A stretch of DNA of 64,000 bases from AP-15 sp963795485 (GCA_963795485.1 CAWCIL010000008.1:1501312-1565311); one strand, 5' to 3'. Shown: positions 25,977 through 35,073, counted from the stretch's first letter. Program-made: numbers and translations. The notes: generated from the letters alone by a model not told the origin.

Positions 25977-26249
25977 CCCCCAATCATCCGGCACCATAAT
26001 GCCGGCGGCGCGACCGTCGGATTTCTTAACACATCATTTTGGGGGAGAGCCGGGAACTAAGCGGCTGATCGGCTTGGACCCGAACCGGGGCTGCGCACAA
26101 TCCAGGCATCCGCGACTGTAAAATTTTCCGACAGTTATGGCGCGCCGGTTTTCCGGCCAACCCTTAACATACTGAAATCGACCACCATAACGGACATGGC
26201 ATATTCCTTGCGTTAAAGTTAACAGCCAAATCTTCGAAGGGGGGTCACA

Positions 26250-27301
26250 ATGAAATCGTCGGCGTTCAGCCCTGCTACGTCTCGCTCGCTTCGGCAAGCC
26301 GCTTCAAGCTAGCCTTGGCGGGCTTCGCCGCGGTGGCCTTTGCTCTGGGGCGCGCAGCCGGCGCGGGCGGCCAGCCTACACGTTTCAGAACATCATCAAT
26401 AACAAACGACGCAACCTTCAATCAGGAGCTGGGCATCAACAGCGCCGGAGAGATCGCCGGCTATTTCGGCAGCGGTGCGCCAGGACACCCGAACAAAGGC
26501 TACACCACAACGCCGCCTTACACCTCCTTCACCAACGAGAACTTCCCGAGTTCGGTGCAGACCCAGGTCACCGGCATCAATAATGTCGGGACGACGGTAG
26601 GTTTTTGGTCGAACACAAACCTCGGAGCGCCGCTCGACGCTAATTTCGGCTTCGTCGACCAGGGCGGCACCTTTACCAACGTCAACAACCCGAACACCGC
26701 GGCCACGCCGCCGACGTTCAACCAATTGCTCGGCGTCAACGACAGCAATGTCGCCGTAGGCTTCTACACCGACGCCGCGGGCGTCACCCACGGCTATACC
26801 TACAACATCACCGCCAAGACTTTCTCCACAGACATCAACGATCCAAACGCGGTGGGCAACACTACAGCGGCGGCGATCAACAACGCCGGCGAGATCGCTG
26901 GGTTCTATACCGATGCCGGCGGGGTCTTTCACGGCTTTATCGATAATGGGGGCACCTTCGCCACGCTGGATGCCGCGGGCGCTACCGACACCAGCCTGCT
27001 GGGGCTGAACAATCTCGGCGAGGCCGTGGGCTTCGACATTCTCCCGGACATGACGATGCACGGGATCGTCTGCAGTGTCTCGAACCTCACCTGCCAGCAG
27101 GTGGATGACCCGCTCGGGATCGGCACGACGACGATCAACGGCCTCAACGACAAGGGCCAACTCGTCGGCTTCTACGTCAACGGCGCGGACAACACGATCG
27201 GCTTCGTCGCCGACCCGGTGCCGGAGCCGGCATCGCTGCTGCTGCTCGCCGGCGGCCTGATCGGCATGGGCGTCTTCGCCCGGCGGCGCAAGGCGGGGTG
27301 A
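26250..27301 (+). CDS. Exported PEP-CTERM protein with HAF-type repeats, frameshifted at the start
   Basis: About 350 residues. ATG 26250 has a strong ribosome site (AAGGGGGG). After some 14 codons the frame changes near 26285-26295 to reach the signal peptide core FKLALAGFAAVAFALGRAAG. The body is a series of repeats of the type GINSAGEIAGYF, GVNDSNVAVGFYTD, AINNAGEIAGFYTDAGG, GLNNLGEAVGFD, GLNDKGQLVGFY, spaced about 45-50 residues, i.e. HAF/beta-propeller-like repeats. It ends in the sorting signal VPEPASLLLLAGGLIGMGVF with ARRRKAG, recognised by exosortase and PEP-CTERM machinery. Probably a surface or extracellular matrix protein. Confidence 0.75.
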
Positions 27302-27317
27302 GGGCGCGGCGCCGCGT

Positions 27318-27345
27318 TTGACAGGTCTCCCGGCGGCTCTAGAAT
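27318..27345 (+). promoter_or_regulatory. Strong sigma-70-type promoter for the NIPSNAP gene
   Basis: Perfect TTGACA (27318-27323) and TAGAAT (27340-27345) with 16-bp spacing. Transcription would start around 27352, leaving a leader of about 30 nt with GGAGCAGG ahead of ATG 27382. Confidence 0.65.
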
Positions 27346-27381
27346 GCGCGGCGCTGAACTCATGACAATCGGAGCAGGTCG

Positions 27382-27990
27382 ATGATCTTTGAGATGCGGA
27401 CCTACAGGTTGCAGCCGGGGTCGGTGCCGGAGGCCGAGAAGCGGTTTGGCGAGGCGCTGACCGAGCGCGTCAAGGTATCGCCGCTGGGTGCCTTCTTTCA
27501 TACCGAGGTCGGGCCGCTCAACCACATCATCCACATCTGGCCCTATGACGATCTGCAGCACCGCACCCGGGTGCGCTCGCAGTCGATCCCGGGCTGGCCG
27601 CCGAAGATCCAGGAATTCATCGTCGAGATGGAGAGCAAGATCGTCGTCGCGGCACCGTTCTGCCCGGCCTTCACGCCGCGCCAGCACGGCAACCTCTACG
27701 AGATCCGTACCTACACGATGTTGCCGGGATCGGCGCCGGCCGTCGTCGAGAAATGGGCCGAACGAATCCCGGGCCGGGTCAAGCTGTCGCCATTGGCGGC
27801 GGCCGGCCACACCGAGCTCGGGCCCTTGAACCAGTGGATCCACATCTGGGCCTACAAGGACGCCAACGAACGCACCCGTATCCGCGAGGAATCGCGCAAG
27901 GACGGGACCTGGCCGCCAGCGACCCGCGGCATGTTCGTCAAGCAGGAGAATATGCTCGTCGTCCCGGCCGCGTTCTCGCCGCTGCATTAG
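27382..27990 (+). CDS. NIPSNAP family protein (two NIPSNAP domains)
   Basis: A 202-residue protein of two repeated ferredoxin-like (dimeric alpha/beta barrel) domains: MIFEMRTYRLQPGSVPE at 1-17 and NLYEIRTYTMLPGSAPA near residue 103, each followed by a parallel G-PLN-IIHIWPYDDL-RT-R or LN-WIHIWAYKDANERTR block. NIPSNAP proteins occur from bacteria to mitochondria; their biochemical function is unresolved. It has its own good promoter and converges on the penicillin-binding protein gene with a 4-bp overlap. Confidence 0.9.
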   Translation: MIFEMRTYRLQPGSVPEAEKRFGEALTERVKVSPLGAFFHTEVGPLNHIIHIWPYDDLQHRTRVRSQSIPGWPPKIQEFIVEMESKIVVAAPFCPAFTPRQHGNLYEIRTYTMLPGSAPAVVEKWAERIPGRVKLSPLAAAGHTELGPLNQWIHIWAYKDANERTRIREESRKDGTWPPATRGMFVKQENMLVVPAAFSPLH

Positions 27991-30062
27991 ATCGGGCGTT
28001 TCACGGGTAACGCCGCCTCGCCCCCTTCCCCGAACCTGATCCGGGGAGCCGCGGATCCCTCCCTCTTCCCGCTCGCGGGGAGAGGGTTGGGGTGAGGGGC
28101 AGGGCTGAACAGCCCAAAAAAACTGTCGAATAAGCCGCGGCTCGGCGGTGCTGCGGTGGCGACGACCTGCGGGGCCGGGGCGCTGGGCAATGGCCGGACC
28201 GGCATCGACCGGGTCGCGGCCAGCATGAAGCGGCGCCAGGCCTGCGCCGGCAGCGAGCCGCCAGTGACCTTGCGCATCGGGGCATTGTCGTCGTTGCCGA
28301 GCCAAACTCCGGCGACAAGGTCGGCGGTGTAGCCGACAAACCAGGCGTCGCGATAATCCTGGGTGGTGCCGGTCTTGCCGGCGGCAGGGCGGGGCAGCGC
28401 CGCGGCGCGGCCGGTGCCGTCCTCGATGACGCCCTGCAGCATTCGGTTCATTTCGCTGTCGAGCATCGGGGAGATGACTCGGCCGGGGCCGGAACCGGCG
28501 CGGCGAAACAGCACCTTGCCGGCGCTGTCGCGGATCTCGGCGATGCCGTAGGGCCACACCCCCACCCCGCCATTGGCGAAGGGCGCATAGGCCGAGACCA
28601 GTTCCAACAGGTTCACCGCGTCGGTGCCGAGCGCGATGCTGGGGTCGCGGGTCAAAGGCGAGGCGATGCCGAGCCTGTGGGCGACCGCGACGATGTTGTC
28701 GATGCCGGCGCGCAACGCCACCTGGACCGCGATCGTGTTGACCGACTGGGCCAGCGCCTGGGCCATCGTCATGTCGCCCTGGTAGCGGTTCGTGTAGTCG
28801 CGCGGCCGCCAGCTGCCGATCCGGATCGGACCGTCGACGAAATGGTCGGAGGGAACGAGCCCCGCCTCGAGCCCGGCGAGATAGACGAACGGCTTGAAAG
28901 CGGAGCCCGGCTGGCGCTGCGCCTGGGTCGCGCGATTGAACTGGCTCGCATCATAGCTGCGGCCGCCGACCATCGCCCGCACGGCACCATCGGGCGACAT
29001 CGCCAAGAGCGCACCTTGACCAGCCCCCGACCTGGTCCCGTCGCGGGCGATCGTGGCCGAAATCGCCGCCTCGGCTTCGGCCTGCAGCCGCGGCTCCAGC
29101 GTCGTTACAACGGTCAGGTCGCGGTCGGCGGTGTTCGCGTAGTCTGGCAGCCGATCGGCGACCCAGTCGGCGAAGTAGCGGCTCCCGGGCCGGCTCGGGG
29201 CGAGCCCCGCGAGCGAAGCCTCCGTCTCGGCGGCGGCGGCATCGCGCCGGGTGATGAACCCGGCCTCGACCATGTTGGTCAGCACCTGCGCGGTTCGCGC
29301 TGCCGCAAGGTCGCGATCGCGCAGCGGATTGAACCGGGTCGGCGCCTTCAGCAATCCGGCGAGGAGCGCGCTCTCATAGAGATCGGTCCGCCGCGCTGAT
29401 ATGCCGAAATAGCGGTGTGCCGCCGCGTCTACGCCATAGGCGCCGGCGCCGAAATAAACCCGGTTCAGATAGATTTCGAGGATCTGGTTCTTGGTCAGCC
29501 GATGGGCGAGCCACAGTGCCAGCAAGGTTTCGCGGATCTTGCGGCCGAGGCTACGCTCGGGCGTCAGGAACAGGTTCCGGGCGAGCTGCTGGGTGATCGT
29601 GCTGCCGCCTTCGACGACATGGCCCGCGGCGAGGTCGGCCAATGCCGCGCGCACGATCCCGACCGGATCGATGCCGGGATTGCTGTAGAAGCGCCGGTCC
29701 TCGGTCGCGATCACGGCCTCGGGCAGATAGGGCGACATCTCGCGCAAGCTCAACGGCCGGCCGAAAAGATCGCCGTAGGTCGCGACCAGGCTGCCGTCGG
29801 CGGCGAGGATGGTGATGCTGGGGCGGCGCTGGGATTTGGCCAGCTCGTCGGTCGGCGGCAGGGTGAGGGCAAAATAGCCGAGTATCGCCCCGCCAAGGAT
29901 CGCCACCCACAGCGACGACAGAATCCCGAGCCGCAACGCGCCCTTCAGCCACGAGCGGGAACGGCCCCGACGGCGCGGCGGGTTCGCCCGGGCCTGGCGC
30001 GCGCGGCTGCGCCCCGGTGCGATGCGGTCGGCCGGATCGGCGCGCAGCTTCGGATCAGGCAT
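27987..30062 (-). CDS. PBP1A-family bifunctional peptidoglycan synthase
   Basis: A 691-residue class A penicillin-binding protein that polymerises and cross-links peptidoglycan from the inner membrane. A basic N-terminus and one membrane anchor (about 47-70) precede the GT51 glycosyltransferase domain (AVIATEDRRFY, EGGSTITQQLARNLFL, ILEIYLNRVYFG). The transpeptidase domain has the serine in PGSAFKPFVYLAGLE (SxxK), SVN in LAQSVNTIAVQ, and KTGTTQDYRDAWFVG. The last 30 or so residues (from PHPNPLPASGK) are translated from a dispersed repeat and are unlike the family. ATG 30062; no operon partner is evident. Confidence 0.93.
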   Translation of the reverse strand: MPDPKLRADPADRIAPGRSRARQARANPPRRRGRSRSWLKGALRLGILSSLWVAILGGAILGYFALTLPPTDELAKSQRRPSITILAADGSLVATYGDLFGRPLSLREMSPYLPEAVIATEDRRFYSNPGIDPVGIVRAALADLAAGHVVEGGSTITQQLARNLFLTPERSLGRKIRETLLALWLAHRLTKNQILEIYLNRVYFGAGAYGVDAAAHRYFGISARRTDLYESALLAGLLKAPTRFNPLRDRDLAAARTAQVLTNMVEAGFITRRDAAAAETEASLAGLAPSRPGSRYFADWVADRLPDYANTADRDLTVVTTLEPRLQAEAEAAISATIARDGTRSGAGQGALLAMSPDGAVRAMVGGRSYDASQFNRATQAQRQPGSAFKPFVYLAGLEAGLVPSDHFVDGPIRIGSWRPRDYTNRYQGDMTMAQALAQSVNTIAVQVALRAGIDNIVAVAHRLGIASPLTRDPSIALGTDAVNLLELVSAYAPFANGGVGVWPYGIAEIRDSAGKVLFRRAGSGPGRVISPMLDSEMNRMLQGVIEDGTGRAAALPRPAAGKTGTTQDYRDAWFVGYTADLVAGVWLGNDDNAPMRKVTGGSLPAQAWRRFMLAATRSMPVRPLPSAPAPQVVATAAPPSRGLFDSFFGLFSPAPHPNPLPASGKREGSAAPRIRFGEGGEAALPVKRPI
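28014..28100. repeat. REP-type palindromic element overlapping the 3' end of the PBP gene
   Basis: The segment CCTCGCCCCCTTCCCCGAAC through CTCTTCCCGCTCGCGGGGAG and AGGGTTGGGGTGAGGGG is typical of the widespread proteobacterial repeat whose translated form is the PHPNPLPASGKREG peptide seen here. It is inside the coding frame of the penicillin-binding protein and extends its C-terminus. Confidence 0.6.
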
Positions 30063-30338
30063 CGCCCGTCCGAGCCGCGGCGACCCTGCTGCCGGTGATG
30101 AAACTCGTTGCGCTGTCGACCACTGCCTCCCCCCACCGACGCTGCCCCCGGCGCCGGTCCGCTTTTATTATCGCAAAAACTGTGGCAGTGGTTCGGCAAA
30201 GGTTCGCCTCGTCGACCGGCCGTGCGGGGAACCGCCGCGCGCGCGCCGTTGTTGGTCGAGGCGCAGGGGCGAGTCGTTCGGCCCCTGGATCGTTTCGAAT
30301 GCGGCGCAGCGGCATCGATACTCGCGGGAGCGACAGGC

Positions 30339-31310
30339 ATGGCTGAGTGGACCGGTTCGACGGCGGGCTTCGGCGATACCCAGCCGGGGCTCGATCGCGC
30401 CAAGGACATCATCGTCGAATTCGCCTGCGCGACCCAGTCGGCGGCGCTGTCGGCGGCGAACGAGCGCAAGCAGCGCGCCGCCGAGCAGGTCGGCGGCATT
30501 GCCGAAGCGGTGCGCGCGGCGGCGCGCTCGCTCGATCATTCGCAAATTCCGACTGCGGCGCGTTATGTCGATCGCGCCGCGGTGCAGGTCGAGGACCTGG
30601 CGCGCGCGCTACGCGAGCGCCGGTGGGGCGAGCTGATCGGCGACATCGACTATGTCGCCCGCCGCCAGCCGGTTCTGTTCGTCGTCGGCGCGGTGGCTGT
30701 AGGCTTTCTTGTCGGGCGCTTTCTGGCGGTTTCGACGCGACACGCCGAGGCCGCACCGGCGTCGAACGCTGCCGTGACGGCTGCGATTTCGAGCGCCAGC
30801 GGCAATGGCGAACTAGGCGGCTGGACCGGATCGAGGCGGCGAGCCGCGAGAGATGCCGTGACCGATTCGGACGCGTTCGCACCCGGAGCGCCCGGAGCCG
30901 ATGACGCCTACCAGGCTCGGCGTCAGCGGGGAGGGGCGCGTTCGATCGCGGCGCTCCTTTCCGATCTCGCCGAGGAGATCCGCTCCCTGTTCCGGCTCGA
31001 GCTCGCGCTGTTCAAGGCCGAGCTCGCCGAAAAGCTCAGCCGGCTCGGGCGAGGTCTGGGCGCGCTGGCGATCGGTGCCGTCCTCGCCTTCAGCGGCTGG
31101 CTCGTGCTGCTAGCGGCTGCGGTGCTCGCCCTGGCCATGGTGGTCCGGCCCTGGCTCGCGGCATTGATCGTCGGGGTGGCCGCCATTGTCGTTGGCCTCT
31201 TGTTTCTGTATCTCGCCAAGCGATGGCTCGACGCCCAATCGCTCGTCCCGCGACGCAGCCTGGACTCGCTGCGGCAGGACGAGGCCTGGATCGGAGAGCG
31301 TCTGCCGTGA
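30339..31310 (+). CDS. Envelope protein with C-terminal phage-holin-like (superfamily III) domain
   Basis: A 323-residue membrane protein. The N-terminal part is an Ala/Arg-rich helical region with one membrane segment (about 110-127, VLFVVGAVAVGFLVGRF), resembling DUF883/nutrient-stress proteins that bind near the membrane. After a charged linker, residues about 205-310 match the holin superfamily III/DUF1469 pattern: AALLSDLAEEIRSLFRLELA, then two membrane helices and YLAKRWL. Despite the name these chromosomal proteins are not phage lysis genes. ATG 30339 fits; the stop overlaps the next start (GTGA), so it is coupled to the DUF3618 gene. Confidence 0.7.
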   Translation: MAEWTGSTAGFGDTQPGLDRAKDIIVEFACATQSAALSAANERKQRAAEQVGGIAEAVRAAARSLDHSQIPTAARYVDRAAVQVEDLARALRERRWGELIGDIDYVARRQPVLFVVGAVAVGFLVGRFLAVSTRHAEAAPASNAAVTAAISSASGNGELGGWTGSRRRAARDAVTDSDAFAPGAPGADDAYQARRQRGGARSIAALLSDLAEEIRSLFRLELALFKAELAEKLSRLGRGLGALAIGAVLAFSGWLVLLAAAVLALAMVVRPWLAALIVGVAAIVVGLLFLYLAKRWLDAQSLVPRRSLDSLRQDEAWIGERLP

Positions 31311-32056
31311 GCGCCAAGACGGAACAGGCCTTGGCCGAGATCGAACGGCAGATCGCCCGCACTCGGGCCGAGCTGAGCCGCACGCTCGACGCCGCGGCGG
31401 TCGAGCTCGCCCCCCGCCATCTCGTCGAACAAGGTGTCGATATGATCACTGACTTTTTGAGTGCGAACCGGCCGGACGGGACCAGTTTCGGCGCCGCGTT
31501 TCGCGCAGACCCGGTGCCGCTCGCTCTGGTCGGCCTCGGCGTCGCCTGGCTCGTCGCCGAAAATATCGGCCTCCTCGACGGCATCAAGGTGTGGGAGCAC
31601 GAAGCCGCGCCGGACGAGGGGGTGACGCCGGCACCCCAGCCGGCCGGACGTCCCGAGCCTTGGCTCGACGAGGACGGGGCTGGTCAGAGCGAGGGTTGGA
31701 TGCAGCGAGCAGCGGGCGCTGCGCAAGGCGCGTTTAGGTCGATCGTCGCCGATGGCGGCGCCGTCCTGGAGCGTGCCGGCGACTACATCGGGAAAGCCTT
31801 GCCTTCGGGTGGTCGCGATCGGGGTGCCGGCAGCTGGGTGAGAGCGATCGAGCGCCATCCGCTGCTGCTCGGCGCGGCCGGGCTGGCGGCCGGCGTGGTC
31901 GCTGCGGTCTTGCTGCCGCCGAGCCGGCGGGAGCAGGAGATCGTCGCTGAAGCACGCAAAGATCTGTGGGAAAAGGCCGAGGAGCTGGGCCACCGCGCGG
32001 CGGACGGGGTACGCGCCTTGGCCGAGAACCCGACCTCCTCCGCGGCGGGCGAGTGA
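31307..32056 (+). CDS. DUF3618-domain membrane protein
   Basis: A 249-residue protein that starts with the DUF3618 signature ALAEIERQIARTRAELSRTL followed by LVEQGVDMITDF. One weakly hydrophobic segment lies near residues 68-84 and a clear membrane segment near 188-205 (LLLGAAGLAAGVVAAVLLPP), with a charged helical tail. DUF3618 and holin-like genes commonly pair in alphaproteobacteria and are linked to envelope stress, though the mechanism is unknown. GTG 31307 overlaps the upstream stop. Confidence 0.75.
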   Translation: MSAKTEQALAEIERQIARTRAELSRTLDAAAVELAPRHLVEQGVDMITDFLSANRPDGTSFGAAFRADPVPLALVGLGVAWLVAENIGLLDGIKVWEHEAAPDEGVTPAPQPAGRPEPWLDEDGAGQSEGWMQRAAGAAQGAFRSIVADGGAVLERAGDYIGKALPSGGRDRGAGSWVRAIERHPLLLGAAGLAAGVVAAVLLPPSRREQEIVAEARKDLWEKAEELGHRAADGVRALAENPTSSAAGE

Positions 32057-32112
32057 GGGCGCTGAGAGGGCAGCCTTCGGCTCGGGGTGAAGCGAAAAAG
32101 GGGAAAGAGACG

Positions 32113-32619
32113 ATGGCACATTCGATCGGCGTCCGCTGCGCGGCGCTTTTTGGGGGAAGCCTGCTCGCTCTCGCCAGTGCGGGGGTGGCGCATGCGCAAG
32201 TGCCGGTGCCGATGTCGAGCGACCCGACGGAGATCACCGCCTGCTTGTGCATGGAGCAGGGGGTCGCGACCTTGTCGGCGAACATGTCGGCGAAGACCCA
32301 GTCGCTGGCCGCGATCCGTCAGCACCTCGCCGATCTCGATGCGCAATTGGCGCGCTCCCGTTCGAGCGTCGATGTCAACAACCCCGACTCGGTGGCCCGG
32401 TACAAGGCGCTGTTGACACAGCGCGACGCCGCTTACCAGCAATCGCTGGGTCCGGTCGTCGGCGACGCCGATCAGGCGACCGCGCGCTACAATGCCCAGG
32501 TCGCCGCGTATAACGGTCGTTGCGCCAACCGCATCTTCAACTCGGTCATGATGGCCCAGATTCAGGCGCATCTGGTCGTGCCCGCCGCTGCAGTAAGCGG
32601 GGTGCGCGGCTGCCGATAG
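32113..32619 (+). CDS. Small secreted/periplasmic helical protein
   Basis: 168 residues with a signal peptide (SLLALASAGVAHA-QVPVP, cleaved near residue 28). The mature part has two cysteines in ACLCMEQG, a helical region with coiled-coil character (QSLAAIRQHLADLDAQLARS, then ALLTQRDAAYQQSL) and two later cysteines (GRCANR and the near-terminal GCR), suggesting disulphides. ATG 32113 follows GGGAAAGAGA. It is 56 bp after the DUF3618 gene and likely in the same operon. I do not recognise a named family. Confidence 0.65.
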   Translation: MAHSIGVRCAALFGGSLLALASAGVAHAQVPVPMSSDPTEITACLCMEQGVATLSANMSAKTQSLAAIRQHLADLDAQLARSRSSVDVNNPDSVARYKALLTQRDAAYQQSLGPVVGDADQATARYNAQVAAYNGRCANRIFNSVMMAQIQAHLVVPAAAVSGVRGCR

Positions 32620-33012
32620 AGGGTGTCGGGCGAAATTTGCGGGGCGGCGATCACCGCCCAGCCACCTTCGCGCCAAGCCCGGAAAAAACAGCTGCGCCTG
32701 CCGGTATGGCAGGCGACACCTGGCTGGTCGACCAGCAGCAGCACCGTGTCGCCATCGCAGTCGAGCCGCAACTCGCGGACGAGTTGGACCTGCCCGGAAG
32801 TCTCGCCTTTGCGCCAAAGCTGCGGCGCGCGAGCGCGACCAATAGCAGGCGCGGCCCTCGCTCAAGGTCGCGCGCACCGCATCGCGGTTCATCCACGCCA
32901 TCATCAGGATTTCACCGGTGTCGTGCTGCTGGGCGATCGCCGGGACCAAGCCGTCGCGGTCGAACCGGATCTCGCCGAGTGCCCGCTCGATCGGATCGCT
33001 CACTTGACCCAT
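32562..33012 (-). CDS. hisI: Phosphoribosyl-AMP cyclohydrolase, one frameshift
   Basis: Third step of histidine biosynthesis: opens the purine ring of PR-AMP, using zinc and magnesium. The N-terminal part reads FDRDGLVPAIAQQHDTGEIL, MMAWMNRDAVRATLSEGRAC and YWSRSR; the frame then changes near 32835 to LWRKGETSGQ, and the metal-binding LDCDGDTVLLLVDQ and ACHTGRRSCFF follow intact. A single lost base in a C-rich run explains it. As histidine synthesis normally needs one copy of this gene, a sequencing error is likelier than loss. The 3' end overlaps the convergent secreted-protein gene. Confidence 0.85.
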
Positions 33013-33327
33013 CCTTCCGTCCTGCCCCTGTCGTCAAACTCGGATTAGGGCCGTGCCGCGCCGAAAACAATGCCCTCGCGCGAACGCCCGGTGCGCGGCG
33101 TGGCGTAATCCGCCGGCGGCAGCGCCGGGCGTGACGGATTTCCTGACACCAGCATAAGTTGTCTCCGTTCGTTGAGATTTGGCGGAAATGCTGGGAGGGA
33201 GCAAGCGTTTTCCCTCGTCATTCCGTCGACAATCTCGCTGATCCCGTGTCGGATCAATTTACACCCTAGATATTTGGTAACTATAAATCTCCGGCAACCC
33301 ATTGCAGAATCCCACATGGCATAGGAG
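33013..33327. other. Gap between hisI and a PEP-CTERM remnant
   Basis: About 315 bp with no convincing gene. It must carry the hisI promoter on the minus strand. The second half is AT-richer (for example TAGATATTTGGTAACTATAA around 33266-33285), unlike its surroundings, and could be residue of the gene whose 3' end follows. Confidence 0.4.
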
Positions 33328-33498
33328 GTGCGTCAGAACGGAGACTTCCAGGATTGGCCGGCGACGATCGCGGTCAACGATGTCGTGATCAATTTCAGCA
33401 AAGATCCGCCGTCGGTGCCGGAGCCCGGCACGGTGGCGTTGCTGGGCTCGGCCCTGCTTGGATTCGCCCTGTTCCGGCGGCGATGCAGCGCAGTGTAA
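33328..33498 (+). pseudogene. C-terminal remnant of a PEP-CTERM protein
   Basis: An open stretch preceded in frame by a stop (33322-33324) encodes only about 56 residues: a short hydrophilic part (NDVVINFSKDPPS) and then a full sorting signal, VPEPGTVALLGSALLGFALF with RRRCSAV before TAA 33496-33498. No signal peptide or globular domain precedes it in any frame. It looks like the tail of a larger exported protein whose 5' part was deleted. Confidence 0.65.
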
Positions 33499-33534
33499 GA
33501 AGAAACGTCAGTTTCGCGACCGAGGCGCTGGAGA

Positions 33535-34788
33535 TCAGCTTTGCCGGGGGTCGGCAGGCGGCGACGCGAGCTTCCGCAGGCGGGCGAGGCACCGGGCACG
33601 GTCGGCGGCGAAATCGCCCGCTTCCCACCAGTGCTCGACCGCATCGAGCAGCGCCCCGACGCGGGGTCCGGGCGCAATGCCGAGCGCGGTCACGTCGTGC
33701 CCGGAAAGCGGGAAAGCAGGCGGCGACCAGCCGCTCGCGAGATCGAGGAAGCCGGCCAGCTGCTCGGCGCCGACCTGCCCCTCTGCCGCCAGCAGCAGCA
33801 CGAGGTCGCGACAGCGCTCGGCGCCGAGACGGTAGAGCGCTCGGCGCTGCGCCGCCGGGTCGCCGCCCGGACCGAGCTCGCGGGGCCAGGGCGGGGCGAG
33901 GCCGCGTAACCGGTCGCGCCGCGCGTTCGACAGGCGCAGCCGCTCGGCCAACGCCGCGGCACCGGCTTCGTCGACATCGACCAAGGCGGCAAGTCGGCGC
34001 AGCGGGTCTGGCGCGGGCTCGATCGCGACCAGCCGAGGCAGCCGGTCGAGCCGGCGCGCCTCGGGCAGCGCCACAGCGAGCACGCCGTCCTGCGCCATCA
34101 TCCGCAGCGCCCTCGCGGGGTCGGGAGCACCGAGCAGCTTGAGCAGCTCCTGGGCGACGCGCTCGGCCGAGAGCGTCGGCAGCAGCGCCGCAGCGGCGCG
34201 GCAGGCGGCCCGCGCCGGCAGATCGCCGGCGCCGCCGCCAAAGCGCGCCTCGAAGCGGTAATAGCGTAAGAGCCGCAGCACATCCTCGCCGATGCGGGTG
34301 GCCGGATCGCCGACAAAACGGACGCGGCCGGCCTCGAGATCGGCCAAGCCGCCGACCGGGTCGTGGATGGCGCCGTCGGCAGCGAGGAAGATCGCGTTGA
34401 TCGTGAAGTCGCGGCGCGCCGCATCCTCCGCCCAATCGGCGTCGAAGGCGACCCGCGCATGGCGGCCGTAAGTCTCGACGTCGCGGCGCAACGTCGTGAT
34501 CTCGAAATGCCGCGGCGGCACTACCGCGGTCACGGTGCCGTGGGCAAGGCCGGTCGGCACCACCTTGACGCGGTGTTTTTCAAGAAGCTCGACGACCCGT
34601 TCGGGCTGCGCTGCGACGGCGATGTCGATGTCGTCGCTCGGACGCCCGAGCAAGGCGTCGCGCACCGCGCCTCCGACAAAGCGAGCCTCCACCCCCCCGG
34701 CCGAAAACGCGTCGAGCACCACCCGGGTCGAGGGCTCGTCGAGCCATGGCGGGCGGATCATCCGGCGCCGGTTTCGGGTCTCGCTCAT
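33535..34788 (-). CDS. cca: CCA tRNA nucleotidyltransferase / poly(A) polymerase family
   Basis: A 417-residue enzyme that adds CCA to tRNA 3' ends. The nucleotidyltransferase head has FVGGAVRDALLGRPSDDIDI, with the catalytic DxD, and the RRDFTINAIFL block; DPVGGLADLEAGRVRFVGDP and EDVLRLLRYYRFEARFG complete the neck region; the C-terminal helical domain is normal for the alphaproteobacterial form. ATG 34788 overlaps the stop of the DUF6111 gene (ATGA). It lies in a four-gene minus-strand run with NUDIX, DUF6111 and DUF1285 genes. Confidence 0.93.
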   Translation of the reverse strand: MSETRNRRRMIRPPWLDEPSTRVVLDAFSAGGVEARFVGGAVRDALLGRPSDDIDIAVAAQPERVVELLEKHRVKVVPTGLAHGTVTAVVPPRHFEITTLRRDVETYGRHARVAFDADWAEDAARRDFTINAIFLAADGAIHDPVGGLADLEAGRVRFVGDPATRIGEDVLRLLRYYRFEARFGGGAGDLPARAACRAAAALLPTLSAERVAQELLKLLGAPDPARALRMMAQDGVLAVALPEARRLDRLPRLVAIEPAPDPLRRLAALVDVDEAGAAALAERLRLSNARRDRLRGLAPPWPRELGPGGDPAAQRRALYRLGAERCRDLVLLLAAEGQVGAEQLAGFLDLASGWSPPAFPLSGHDVTALGIAPGPRVGALLDAVEHWWEAGDFAADRARCLARLRKLASPPADPRQS

Positions 34789-35066
34789 CGCGGGGCGGTC
34801 GGTTCGATGTGACTGGGAATGATTCGCCCATCCTGCCAGCGCGGGGCGACATAGACCCCTTGCTGCACGGTGCCGAAGCCGACAGTGACTACCAGAAGCA
34901 CGATCGCCAGCAGCACCGCCCCCGCCCCCGCCAGCCATACCCACGGTACCGAGGTCCACGGCATCGCACCCCCGTCATGCGATGCCCTCCAGCTGCCCAC
35001 CCATAACAGATAGAGCGCCGTCGGCAGCACCAGCGGCAGGACGATGGTGATGAAGACCCGGACCAT
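34785..35066 (-). CDS. DUF6111 family small membrane protein
   Basis: 93 residues with two membrane helices (about 3-22 and 41-65) and a short basic tail ending GVYVAPRWQDGRIIPSHIEP. This opening and tail, and its place between NUDIX and cca genes, are those of alphaproteobacterial DUF6111 proteins. The stop overlaps the cca start, so translation is coupled. The function is unknown. Confidence 0.8.
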   Translation of the reverse strand: MVRVFITIVLPLVLPTALYLLWVGSWRASHDGGAMPWTSVPWVWLAGAGAVLLAIVLLVVTVGFGTVQQGVYVAPRWQDGRIIPSHIEPTAPR

Positions 35067-35073
35067 GCGCCGG

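Noticed and set aside
26034..26297. An 87-codon minus-strand frame upstream of the HAF/PEP-CTERM gene
   Set aside because: It overlaps the ribosome site and signal peptide of a well-supported gene and has no family features.
30339..31310. Prophage indicated by the holin-like domain
   Set aside because: No other phage gene is nearby; superfamily III holin-like domains are common in chromosomal envelope operons.
33045..33317. A 90-codon minus-strand frame between hisI and the PEP-CTERM remnant
   Set aside because: No motif, no plausible context, and it would occupy the hisI promoter region.
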